Of a stretch of DNA of 64,000 nucleotides, positions 35,879-47,204 are shown piece after piece (position 1 is the first letter of the stretch; every line of letters starts with the position of its first letter). This stretch comes from Streptomyces flaveolus (GTDB lineage Bacteria > Actinomycetota > Actinomycetes > Streptomycetales > Streptomycetaceae): positions 62,001 through 126,000 of the forward strand of contig NZ_JNWV01000008.1 in assembly GCF_000716535.1 (NCBI RefSeq). Reading direction: 5' to 3'. The notes beneath the pieces are model-generated. The model had not been told where the DNA came from. It worked only from the letters and a program-made list of their open reading frames with translations, and searched no databases. The position numbers and the translations under genes are program-made.

Positions 35879-38457
35879 CCGTGCTGAAGACCTCGATGCG
35901 CAACTTCCTCGCGCACAAGGGCCGCATGGCGCTGTCGGCGATCGCGGTCCTGCTGTCGGTGGCGTTCGTGTGCGGCACGCTCGTGTTCACCGACACGATG
36001 AACACCACCTTCGACAAGCTGTTCCAGGCCACGTCCTCGGACGTCCAGGTCAGCGCCAAGGGCTCCTCCGACACCGGGGAGACCACCTCCCGCACCGGCA
36101 AGCCGCCCGTGCTGCCCGCCTCCGTCGTCGGGAAGATCCGCGAGGCCCAGGGCGTCAGGTCGGCCGAGGGCACGGTGTTCTCCACCTCGGTCACCGTCAT
36201 CGACGCCGACAAGGACAAGCTGTCGCCCACCAGCGGCGCGCCCACCATCGTCGGAAGCTGGAACGGCAACGACGCCCGCACCATGGAGATCACCTCCGGT
36301 ACGGCGCCCAAGGGCCCGGACCAGGTGATGATCGACGCCGACACCGTCGACAAGCACCACCTGAAGCTCGGCGACGAGATCGGCGTGATCACGGCCGTCG
36401 GCACGCACCACGCGCGCGTGTCCGGCATCGCCGCCTTCAAGGTCACCAACCCCGGCGCCGCGATCTTCTACCTGGACACGAAGACCGCCCAGCAGACCCT
36501 CGTCGGCCGGACCGGCGTCTACACCAACGTCAACGTCACGGCCGCCGCGGGCGTGACCGACGCGCAGCTGAAGAAGAACGTCACCGCCGTCCTCGGGCAC
36601 GACTACAAGGTGCAGACCGCCAAGGAGGTCGCCGACGCCAACCAGAAGAGCGTCGAGAGCTTCCTGAACGTCATGAAGTACGCGATGCTCGGCTTCGCCG
36701 GGATCGCCTTCCTCGTCGGCATCTTCCTGATCATCAACACCTTCTCCATGCTGGTCGCCCAGCGCACCCGCGAGATCGGCCTGCTGCGCGCCATCGGCTC
36801 CTCCCGCAAGCAGGTCAACCGCTCCGTACTCGTCGAGGCGCTGCTGCTCGGCGTCATCGGCTCGGTGCTCGGCGTCGGCGCGGGCGTCGGCATCGCGATC
36901 GGCCTGATGAAACTCATGGGCCAGATCGGCATGAACCTGTCCACCGACGACCTCACCGTCGCCTGGACCACCCCCGCGATCGGCCTGCTCCTCGGCGTGG
37001 TCGTCACCGTCCTCGCCGCCTACCTGCCCGCCCGGCGCGCCGGCAAGGTCTCCCCGATGGCCGCCCTGCGCGACGCGGGCGCCCCGGCCGACGCCAGGGC
37101 CGGCGTCGTCCGGGCCCTGATCGGCCTGCTCCTGACGGCCGCCGGCGGCTGGTGCCTGTACACCGCCGCCACCGCCGACCAGGCCAAGACCGGCTCGGGC
37201 TGGCTGGGCCTGGGCGTGGTGGCCACGCTCATCGGCTTCGTCGTCATCGGCCCGCTGCTCGCCGCCGGACTGGTCCGTGTCCTCGGCGCGGTCATCCTGC
37301 GGATCTTCGGGCCCGTGGGCCGCATGGCCGAGCGCAACGCGCTGCGCAACCCGCGCCGCACCGGCGCCACCGGCGCCGCCCTGATGATCGGCCTCGCCCT
37401 GGTGGCCTGCCTGTCGGTGGTCGGCTCCTCCATGGTGGCCTCGGCCACCGACCAGCTCGACAAGACCGTGGGCACGGACTTCATCATCCAGGGCGACCAG
37501 GAGTACAACCTGATCAAGCCGCAGATGGTGGAGAAGATCAAGGACACTCCCGGCCTGGAGCGGGTCACCGAGTACAAGCTCCTGGACGCGTCCCTGACCA
37601 CGCCGGACGGCCGGGTCTCCAAGAAGGAGACCATCAACGCGGCCGACCCGACCTACGTGCAGGACCTGCGCACCAAGACCGTCGCCGGTGACCTCGCCGA
37701 CGCCTACGGGCCCGACTCGATGTCCGTCTTCGAGGGCTTCGCCAAGGACCACGGCATCAAGATCGGCTCCACGGTCGCCGTCCACTTCGAGGACGGCCGC
37801 ACGGCCAAGCTGACCGTCCGCGCGATCACCAGCGACGAGGTCGTCGTCGACAAGGGCGCCATGTACGCCTCCATCGCCACCGTCGCCAAGTACGTCCCGG
37901 CCGACCGGATGCCCCTCGACCAGCTTATGTTCGCCACCGCCAAGGACGGGCAGGAAGCCGCCGCCTACAAGGCGCTGAAGTCGGCACTGCGCGACGACCC
38001 GGCGCTGACCGTGCGCGACCAGACCGACTACAAGCAGGCCCTGAAGGACCAGATCAGCCAGCTCCTGAACATGATCTACGGCCTGCTGGCGCTCGCGATC
38101 ATCGTCGCGGTCCTCGGTGTGGTGAACACCCTGGCCCTGTCGGTGGTCGAGCGGACCCGGGAGATCGGCCTCATGCGGGCCATCGGCCTCTCCCGCCGCC
38201 AACTGCGCCGCATGATCCGCCTGGAGTCCGTGGTGATCGCCGTCTTCGGCGCCCTGCTGGGCCTCGGCCTCGGCATGGGCTGGGGCGCGACCGCCCAGAA
38301 GCTGCTCGCCCTGGAGGGCCTGAACGTCCTGGAGATCCCCTGGCCGACGATCACCGGCGTCTTCATCGGCTCAGCCTTCGTGGGCCTGTTCGCCGCGCTG
38401 ATCCCGGCCTTCCGCGCGGGCCGCATGAACGTCCTGAACGCCATCGCGACGGACTAG
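35875..38457 (+). CDS. ABC transporter permease with two FtsX domains
   Basis: A protein of 860 residues. Helix 1 is near residues 18-38. A large extracytoplasmic region (about 45-260) follows. The first FtsX core (about 262-400) contains MLVAQRTREIGLLRAIGSSRKQVNR. Two central helices and a second extracytoplasmic region (about 525-720) come next. The second FtsX core (about 725-855) has SVVERTREIGLMRAIGLSRRQ. This two-module layout is typical of actinobacterial partners of LolD-like ATPases. A perfect 18-bp hairpin ends the operon. Confidence 0.93.
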   Translation: MTVLKTSMRNFLAHKGRMALSAIAVLLSVAFVCGTLVFTDTMNTTFDKLFQATSSDVQVSAKGSSDTGETTSRTGKPPVLPASVVGKIREAQGVRSAEGTVFSTSVTVIDADKDKLSPTSGAPTIVGSWNGNDARTMEITSGTAPKGPDQVMIDADTVDKHHLKLGDEIGVITAVGTHHARVSGIAAFKVTNPGAAIFYLDTKTAQQTLVGRTGVYTNVNVTAAAGVTDAQLKKNVTAVLGHDYKVQTAKEVADANQKSVESFLNVMKYAMLGFAGIAFLVGIFLIINTFSMLVAQRTREIGLLRAIGSSRKQVNRSVLVEALLLGVIGSVLGVGAGVGIAIGLMKLMGQIGMNLSTDDLTVAWTTPAIGLLLGVVVTVLAAYLPARRAGKVSPMAALRDAGAPADARAGVVRALIGLLLTAAGGWCLYTAATADQAKTGSGWLGLGVVATLIGFVVIGPLLAAGLVRVLGAVILRIFGPVGRMAERNALRNPRRTGATGAALMIGLALVACLSVVGSSMVASATDQLDKTVGTDFIIQGDQEYNLIKPQMVEKIKDTPGLERVTEYKLLDASLTTPDGRVSKKETINAADPTYVQDLRTKTVAGDLADAYGPDSMSVFEGFAKDHGIKIGSTVAVHFEDGRTAKLTVRAITSDEVVVDKGAMYASIATVAKYVPADRMPLDQLMFATAKDGQEAAAYKALKSALRDDPALTVRDQTDYKQALKDQISQLLNMIYGLLALAIIVAVLGVVNTLALSVVERTREIGLMRAIGLSRRQLRRMIRLESVVIAVFGALLGLGLGMGWGATAQKLLALEGLNVLEIPWPTITGVFIGSAFVGLFAALIPAFRAGRMNVLNAIATD

Positions 38458-38506
38458 CCGCGCAGGCTGGGCCGACGGCCACCGCACACGGGGGTTGCGG
38501 AGGAGG

Positions 38507-38548
38507 ACCCGGTGCCGGGAAGTCCTGGGGGACTTCCCGGCACCGGGT
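38507..38548 (+). terminator. Terminator after the ABC operon
   Basis: A perfect 18-bp stem ACCCGGTGCCGGGAAGTC (38507-38524) pairs with 38531-38548 across a CTGGGG loop. It lies 50 bp after the permease stop. The rest of the gap to mfd shows no other clear signal. Confidence 0.93.
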
Positions 38549-38685
38549 CTCCGCGCTGTGCGGTCGCCCGGGGTTGTCCACAGGCTCCCGCACCGCCGCC
38601 GCCACCGTCGTACGCTGGACAGCCCCGGCCCGTCACACGAGTCGGGCCCTTCGTGTTGCCGACCCCCTGGACGGAAAGCCCCTCC

Positions 38686-42216
<3,531 letters not shown>

Positions 42217-42244
42217 CGGCGCGTGTACGCGGACGGGGGCGCGC

Positions 42245-42619
42245 ATGCGGATCGGTGAGCTGGCCGAGGCCACCGGGACGACACCGCGCGCCCTGCGCCA
42301 CTACGAGCAGCAGGGCCTGATCACCTCCGCGCGCACCGCAAACGGCTACCGCGCGTACGACACCGGTACGGCCGTCCGGGTCCGCAACATCCGCCGGCTG
42401 CTGGAGGCGGGCCTCACCCTGGACGACGTACGGGTGTTCCTGCCCTGCCTGGACGGCGACCTCACGGCCGGCCCGGCCTCCGCCAGGGCACTTCGGGTCG
42501 CCCGGGACCGGCTGGCCGTACTCGACGCGCGCATCGCGGCCCAGACGGCGCTCAGGGAACGGCTGGCGGGGGCGTTGCGGGAGGCGGGGGAGTCGGTCGC
42601 CTCAATCGACGGTTCCTGA
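42245..42619 (+). CDS. MerR-family regulator
   Basis: A protein of 124 residues. The MerR helix-turn-helix is MRIGELAEATGTTPRALRHYEQQGLI and NGYRAYD follows. The coiled-coil dimer helix spans about residues 78-118. The single internal Cys (FLPCLDG) does not form a metal-binding pattern, so a small-molecule or redox signal is possible. ATG 42245 begins 28 bp after mfd, which may share its transcript. Its target is unknown; the convergent SDR is a candidate. Confidence 0.88.
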   Translation: MRIGELAEATGTTPRALRHYEQQGLITSARTANGYRAYDTGTAVRVRNIRRLLEAGLTLDDVRVFLPCLDGDLTAGPASARALRVARDRLAVLDARIAAQTALRERLAGALREAGESVASIDGS

Positions 42620-42640
42620 GCGGGCGTCGACTGGATCGGT

Positions 42641-42866
42641 GGGGCCCTGAATTCGGGGCCCTGGGTAGTGGGGCCTTGCAGCGGAGGGGCCCTGGATCGG
42701 TGCACCCTGAACCGGCCGGGGCCCCCTGGAAAAGCGGCCGGTGCCGTCGATGGGTCGGGCGGGGCTCCTGGAACGGCCGGTCCCCCGAAGCGGCGGGCCG
42801 CCGGATTCGGCCGGGTCCCGGAATCGCGGGAGTTCCCACAAGGAGGCCAGGCCCCCGGAACCGGCC
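42641..42866. repeat. Degenerate short tandem array (GGGGCCCTGGAAYCGG-like)
   Basis: The 250-bp gap between the convergent MerR and SDR genes is filled by about ten imperfect copies of a 15-25 bp element around GGGGCCC(T/C)(G/T)GAA(T/C)CGG. Examples start at 42641, 42655, 42670, 42686, 42718, 42761, 42778 and 42849. No gene or classical terminator is evident. Confidence 0.65.
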
Positions 42867-42869
42867 GGG

Positions 42870-43631
42870 TCAGGCGACCACCGCCCCGCCGTCCACGGGC
42901 AGGACCACCCCCGTCACGAACGACGCCCCCGGCGAGGCGAGCTGGGTGATGGCCCAGGCCACCTCCTCGGGGCGGCCGATCCGGCCGAGCGGGGTGTGGT
43001 CGAGCTGCCACGCGCGGAGCGCGGCGCGCTGCTCGGGGGTGTAGCCGGAGTGGTCGGCGATCGGGGTCTCGATCGCGCCCGGGGCCACGGCGACCACCCG
43101 GACGCCGTGCGGCGCCAGCTCCACCGCCCAGCTCCGGGTGAGCGTCTCCAGGGCCGCCTTGCCCGCCGCGTACAGGGAGTTGCCGGGCCACGCGCGCTGG
43201 CCCACCGCGGTGGTCACGTTCACCACGACACCCCGGCTCTCGGTCAGCGCGGGCAGCGCGGCCTGGGTGAGCAGCACGGGCGCCAGGAGGTTGGTCTCCA
43301 GCAGCGGTCGCACCGACGCGCGCGTGTAGCCGCGCAGCGAGTCGGCGGTGACGACGGCCGCGTTGTTGACGAGCACGTCGATCCGGCCGTACCGCTCCAG
43401 CGCGGCCCGCACGACGCTGCCGGGCCCGTCCTCGCGGGTCAGGTCGGCGGACAGGGGGGTGATCCCGGGGTGCCCCTCGGCGGTCTCGGCCAGGGGCGCG
43501 GACCGGCGGCCGACGGCGACGACCCGGGCGCCCCCGGCGGCGAACGCGCGCGCGGTGGCGCGGCCGATGCCGGTGCCGGCGCCGGTCACGAGGACGGTAC
43601 GGGGACCTTGGGAGTGGCTGTTCTCGCTCAT
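42870..43631 (-). CDS. Short-chain dehydrogenase/reductase
   Basis: A protein of 253 residues of the classical SDR family. The cofactor motif is TGAGTGIGRA, NNAA is in VLVNNAAVV, and the catalytic residues are Ser region NVTTAV and YAAGK. Thr appears where Ser is usual in the catalytic strand (VVVNVTTAVGQR), which is worth noting. An Arg after the second beta strand (VAVGRRS) suggests NADPH use. ATG 43631 begins MSENSHSQGP. The substrate is unknown. Confidence 0.9.
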   Translation of the reverse strand: MSENSHSQGPRTVLVTGAGTGIGRATARAFAAGGARVVAVGRRSAPLAETAEGHPGITPLSADLTREDGPGSVVRAALERYGRIDVLVNNAAVVTADSLRGYTRASVRPLLETNLLAPVLLTQAALPALTESRGVVVNVTTAVGQRAWPGNSLYAAGKAALETLTRSWAVELAPHGVRVVAVAPGAIETPIADHSGYTPEQRAALRAWQLDHTPLGRIGRPEEVAWAITQLASPGASFVTGVVLPVDGGAVVA

Positions 43632-43850
43632 GCGAGGATCGTCGGACCCTGACGCCGGTGACAAGGTCAAGCCGGCCGGGGCGCGCGCGGACGGAGACGG
43701 GCCGTCAAATTCCCAGTCCGCGCCCGATTTGCTTCCCGACGACCCCTTTGCGCTCGCATCTGATCGGCCATGGGGGGAAGTTACGGTGGTGAGCGGAACG
43801 ATCCGCCCGCGCCCGCGGGGCGGAACCAGGGTGAGCGAGGGAGACGCACC

Positions 43851-44567
43851 GTGACGCGTCCGAGGGGTGGAACGGCCATCGCCGTGGCGGTGCTGGTCGT
43901 CGTGACCGGCTGCACGGCCGAGCAGACCGGGGGGGCCTCCGGGCCCGCGAAGGGCCAAGGCGGGGGCGCGGCCCTGGCCGCCACCGACTCGCTGACCGTC
44001 AAGGGGCGTGCCCCGAAGACCGGTTACGCCCGTGAGCGGTTCGGCACCGCTTGGGCGGACACCGACTCCAACTCCTGCGACACCCGCGACGACATCCTCA
44101 AGCGCGACCTGAAGGAGGTGCGGTTCACCGGCGGCCGCTGCAAGGTCTCCTACGGCCTGCTGGACCCCGACCCCTACTCCGGCAAGGACATCACCTACCG
44201 GCGCGGCCGCAGCCAGGTCGACATCGACCACGTCGTCGCCCTGTCCGACGCCTGGCAGAAGGGCGCCAAGTACTGGGACGCCGGCAAGCGCATAGCGCTG
44301 GCCAACGACCCCCTGAACCTCCTCGCGGTCGACGCGAGCACCAACCGCGGCAAGGGCGACGGCGACGCGGCCACCTGGCTGCCGCCCAACAAGTCCTACC
44401 GGTGCGCCTATGTCGCCGCCCAGGTCGCGGTCAAGAAGAAGTACGGCCTGTGGGTCACCGCCGCCGAGCGGACCGCCATGAGGAAGGTCCTCGCCGGCTG
44501 CCCGGACCAGAAGCTCCCCACCGGCGGCAACCCCACCAAGGCGCCCGAGCGCTTCCGGGCCCGGTGA
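43851..44567 (+). CDS. Secreted HNH-type nuclease lipoprotein (DUF1524/GmrSD C-terminal type)
   Basis: A protein of 238 residues. It has a lipoprotein signal peptide with lipobox VTGC at about residue 21. The domain has the DUF1524-like nuclease pieces RSQVDIDHVVALSDAW, with the catalytic DH, and LANDPLNLLAVDASTNRGKGD (key pieces DPLNLL and NRGKGD). Four further Cys residues suggest disulfides fitting an exported enzyme. It may recover nucleotides from external DNA or degrade competitor DNA. GTG 43851 follows GAGGGAG. It diverges from the SDR. Confidence 0.85.
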   Translation: MTRPRGGTAIAVAVLVVVTGCTAEQTGGASGPAKGQGGGAALAATDSLTVKGRAPKTGYARERFGTAWADTDSNSCDTRDDILKRDLKEVRFTGGRCKVSYGLLDPDPYSGKDITYRRGRSQVDIDHVVALSDAWQKGAKYWDAGKRIALANDPLNLLAVDASTNRGKGDGDAATWLPPNKSYRCAYVAAQVAVKKKYGLWVTAAERTAMRKVLAGCPDQKLPTGGNPTKAPERFRAR

Positions 44568-44630
44568 CCCGTCCGGCCGCCGGCCGAAACCGCTGTCCCG
44601 CCCGGGCACGTACCGCCTACCGTGACCGTC

Positions 44631-45374
44631 ATGGACATCAAGGTGAGCAGCCTCGCCGAGCGGCCCGACCGGCTCCCGGCGGTGCTCGGCATGACCGACA
44701 CCTGGCCCGAGTTCGTCACCCACGACCTCGTGGGCAACGCCCACTACGGCCGCATCCCCACCGAACTGCCGGAGTACACCCTGTTCGCCGAGGACGCGGA
44801 CGGCCGGGTCGTCGCCCACGCCTACAGCGTGCCGTTCGCCCTCGGCCTGGACGGCCGGCGCACCCTGCCGGCCCGGGGCTGGGACCAGGTCCTGGTGTGG
44901 GCCTTCGCCGACCTGCGCCACGGCACCCGCCCGGACACCGTCAGCGCCGTCGCGGTCACCATCGCCCCGCACGCCCAGGGCCGGGGCCTGTCCTCCGTCA
45001 TGCTCTCGGCGATGCGCGACAACGCCCGCGCCCGCGGCTTCCGCGAGGTCGTCGCCCCCGTCCGCCCGAACGCCAAGCACCGCGAGCCGCACACCCCGAT
45101 CGCCGAGTACGCCCACCGGGTCCGCCCCGACGGACTGCCCGAGGACCCGTGGCTGCGCGTGCACGCCCGGGCCGGCGCCACCATCGACTCCATCGCCCCG
45201 GCCTCCATGACCGTGACCGGCTCGCTGGAGGAGTGGCGCCGCTGGACCGGGCTGCCCTTCGACACGGCGGGCGACGTCGAGGTGCCCGGCGCGCTGGTCC
45301 CGGTCCGCTGCGAACCGGAGCACGGGTACGCCGTCTACACCGAGCCCAACGTATGGATGCGCCACCCACTGTGA
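44631..45374 (+). CDS. GNAT-fold acetyltransferase
   Basis: A protein of 247 residues. The acetyl-CoA-binding motif is TIAPHAQGRGLSSVMLSAMRDNA, with the Q-G-R-G-L loop. The C-terminal part (HARAGATIDSIAPASMTVTGS and VYTEPNVWMRHPL) resembles a conserved Streptomyces family without known substrate. ATG 44631 is preferred; a GTG at 44622 is also in frame and neither has a strong ribosome-binding site, so translation may be leaderless. It lies 64 bp downstream of the nuclease lipoprotein gene. Confidence 0.78.
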   Translation: MDIKVSSLAERPDRLPAVLGMTDTWPEFVTHDLVGNAHYGRIPTELPEYTLFAEDADGRVVAHAYSVPFALGLDGRRTLPARGWDQVLVWAFADLRHGTRPDTVSAVAVTIAPHAQGRGLSSVMLSAMRDNARARGFREVVAPVRPNAKHREPHTPIAEYAHRVRPDGLPEDPWLRVHARAGATIDSIAPASMTVTGSLEEWRRWTGLPFDTAGDVEVPGALVPVRCEPEHGYAVYTEPNVWMRHPL

Positions 45375-45437
45375 CCCCGCGCCGGGCCCCCTCGGCACCG
45401 GCCGTTCCCGCGCGCCGGCTGTCTCAGCCGTCGGCTG

Positions 45438-46190
45438 TCACAGCGCGTCGAGGTCGACGATCTCGCCCGTGGGCTTCTTCGCGGGCACCGGCTTGCCGTA
45501 GTCGACGAACGACAGGTGCTCCGGCTGCTTCCCGCCGGACACGCTGTCGACCCGCAGCAGGTACGGCTTGCCCTCGGTCGCCACGTACGCCGTGTAGCGC
45601 TCCTTGCCGTCCTTCTCGTGCAGGGTGATCGCGGGCGTGCCGTCGACCCGCGTGGTCTTCCCGCGGGTGGTGCCCGCCGTGCCGCCGCTGCTCATGTCGC
45701 CGAGGACCGAGTCCAGGTCGCAGAAGCTCGCGATGTCCTTGGCGTCCTGGCCCTTCACGGCCATCTTGGTCCACTTGCCGGCCAGCATGTCCACGGCCGC
45801 CTGCGTGTCCTCCTTGGACTCGCCCTTGCTCTGGGCGCGCAGGAACGCCGCGTCGTACTTCATGTAGACGGTGCTGCCCGTCTTGATCAGGTCAGCCTTG
45901 CCCTGGCCGTCCATCCTCATCGTGCCGGCGCACTCGCCCTTGTGGTCGATCGCCATGTCGATCTCGATGACGCCCTTGCTCTCGTCGTCGGTGACCCGGC
46001 CCTTCAGCCGCACGGACGTGGCGTCCGTGGTGGTCTTCAGGGCGCGTTCGGCGATCTGGCCGCCGCTCATCCCGGCGAACGGGCCCTTGGGCTTGCTGTC
46101 CGCCGAGTCCTGTCCCGGCAGGCAGCCGGTGGTGAGTCCCGCGGTGGCCGCGGCGGCGAGACAGAGGGCGGCGAGTGCGGTGCGACGCAT
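45438..46190 (-). CDS. Lipoprotein, LppX/LprAFG-like
   Basis: A protein of 250 residues. Signal peptide MRRTALAALCLAAAATAGLTTGC has lipobox TTGC at about 23. The mature part has the pattern of LppX/LprG-type proteins: ALKTTTDATSVRLKGRV, then IDHKGECAGTMRM and VYMKYDAAFLRA, and a C-terminal YLLRVDSVSG. Members carry lipids or glycolipids at the outer face of the membrane. A Cys pair (GEC and SFC) probably forms a disulfide. It is followed on the same strand by nothing and converges with the GNAT gene. Confidence 0.8.
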   Translation of the reverse strand: MRRTALAALCLAAAATAGLTTGCLPGQDSADSKPKGPFAGMSGGQIAERALKTTTDATSVRLKGRVTDDESKGVIEIDMAIDHKGECAGTMRMDGQGKADLIKTGSTVYMKYDAAFLRAQSKGESKEDTQAAVDMLAGKWTKMAVKGQDAKDIASFCDLDSVLGDMSSGGTAGTTRGKTTRVDGTPAITLHEKDGKERYTAYVATEGKPYLLRVDSVSGGKQPEHLSFVDYGKPVPAKKPTGEIVDLDAL

Positions 46191-46262
46191 GACAGTTCCT
46201 TGCTGGAGAAGTGGATGGTGAGCGGGGAGCCGCAGGGCTCCGTGGGGTGTGGTGGTGCGGGG

Positions 46263-46291
46263 CCGGCGCGGGGTGTCGAACCCCGCGCCGG
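46263..46291 (-). terminator. Terminator after the duplicated-domain exported protein
   Basis: A perfect 12-bp stem CCGGCGCGGGGT (46263-46274) pairs with 46280-46291 across a GTCGA loop. It lies 15 bp after the stop of the gene ending at 46306 and before the lipoprotein gene on the same strand, so the two are separate units. Confidence 0.85.
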
Positions 46292-46305
46292 GATGAGCGG
46301 AGGGG

Positions 46306-47016
46306 TCAGGCCTTCTTCCAGGTGCCGCAGTCGTTCGTCTTGAAGTAGGCGTCCGACGGGCTGATGGTGACGACGGCCGTGCCGGTGACGTTGTTGTTGG
46401 CGATGATCGAGTCCAGCCCGTGGCCGGCGTCCTTCGTACGCTCCCAGTAGCAGGAGTCGTCGGCGTTGCCGGCCGACCTGTAGGTGCCGGGCGCGATGTC
46501 CGTACCGACCTTGAACATGCCCCCGTCGCCGTCCATCGAGGAGGCGGGCGTGCCCTTCGCCTTCGGGTCCACGGCCTCCCAGTCCTCGCAACCGCTGGAC
46601 TTGAACAGCTTGTCGGTGGGCTTGACGGTCACGTAACTCGTGCCGCTGACGTTGTCGTTGGCGAGCATGGAGTCCAGTTCGCCGGACGCGTCCTTGGCGC
46701 GCTCCCAGTAGCACATGCCGTCGTCGTTGCCGGTCGTGCGGTACGTCCCCGGCTTCACGTCGGTGCCGACCTGGTACTCGCCGTCGCCCCCGAAGGCGGC
46801 CTTCTTCTCCTCGGCCTTGGCGTCGGCCTTCTTGGCGTCCCCCGAGCCCCCCGAGCCCTTCCTGCCGCCGGACTCGTGCTCGGCCGACGCGGAGGACCCC
46901 TTGTCGCCACCGCCGGAACCGCCGTCCTTGCCGTCGCTGCCGGCGTTGGCGGACACGGCACCGATGACGACGATCCCCACGACGGCACCGAGCGCGACTT
47001 TGGCCTTCATACCCAT
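46306..47016 (-). CDS. Exported protein with two tandem repeat domains
   Basis: A protein of 236 residues. An N-terminal helix (VALGAVVGIVVIGAVSANAG) acts as signal or anchor. A Gly/Ser/Lys/Glu linker (30-80) follows. Two homologous domains of about 70 residues come next: YQVGTDVKPGTYRTTGN with CYWERAKDA and SGCEDWE, and FKVGTDIAPGTYRSAGN with CYWERTKDA and NDCGTWK. Each has one conserved Cys pair, suggesting a disulfide. The GTYRSxG/CYWER pattern recurs in many actinobacterial surface proteins of unknown function. ATG 47016 has GGAGGGG upstream. Confidence 0.82.
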   Translation of the reverse strand: MGMKAKVALGAVVGIVVIGAVSANAGSDGKDGGSGGGDKGSSASAEHESGGRKGSGGSGDAKKADAKAEEKKAAFGGDGEYQVGTDVKPGTYRTTGNDDGMCYWERAKDASGELDSMLANDNVSGTSYVTVKPTDKLFKSSGCEDWEAVDPKAKGTPASSMDGDGGMFKVGTDIAPGTYRSAGNADDSCYWERTKDAGHGLDSIIANNNVTGTAVVTISPSDAYFKTNDCGTWKKA

Positions 47017-47090
47017 GGCGAACCCCTCCCCAAATGCTGCGGCCTCCCCCTCCGGTGGCCGCTCGTTCGCTGGGTCAATAAGACCAGAGC

Positions 47091-47143
47091 CTGTGAACCG
47101 AGTCAACACGATTCACAGACCGACACGAGTACACGCCGTGAAC
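47091..47143. promoter_or_regulatory. TGTGAAC-type operator upstream of the methyltransferase-like gene
   Basis: CTGTGAAC (47091-47098) and ATTCACAG (47111-47118) form an inverted pair separated by 12 bp. CGTGAAC follows at 47137-47143. The same heptamer recurs in a 27-bp array inside the downstream gene. The region (47017-47204) is divergent from the duplicated-domain protein gene. Confidence 0.6.
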
Positions 47144-47204
47144 CACGAGATCTTGTGTACGTCGGTATGCTCGGTGCTCACATGGGACGAGGGGAGCGGG
47201 GCCG

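Noticed and set aside
47091..47118. Rex operator in the methyltransferase-like promoter
   Set aside because: The half-sites resemble Rex TGTGAA but the 12-bp separation does not fit the N4 spacing of Rex sites.
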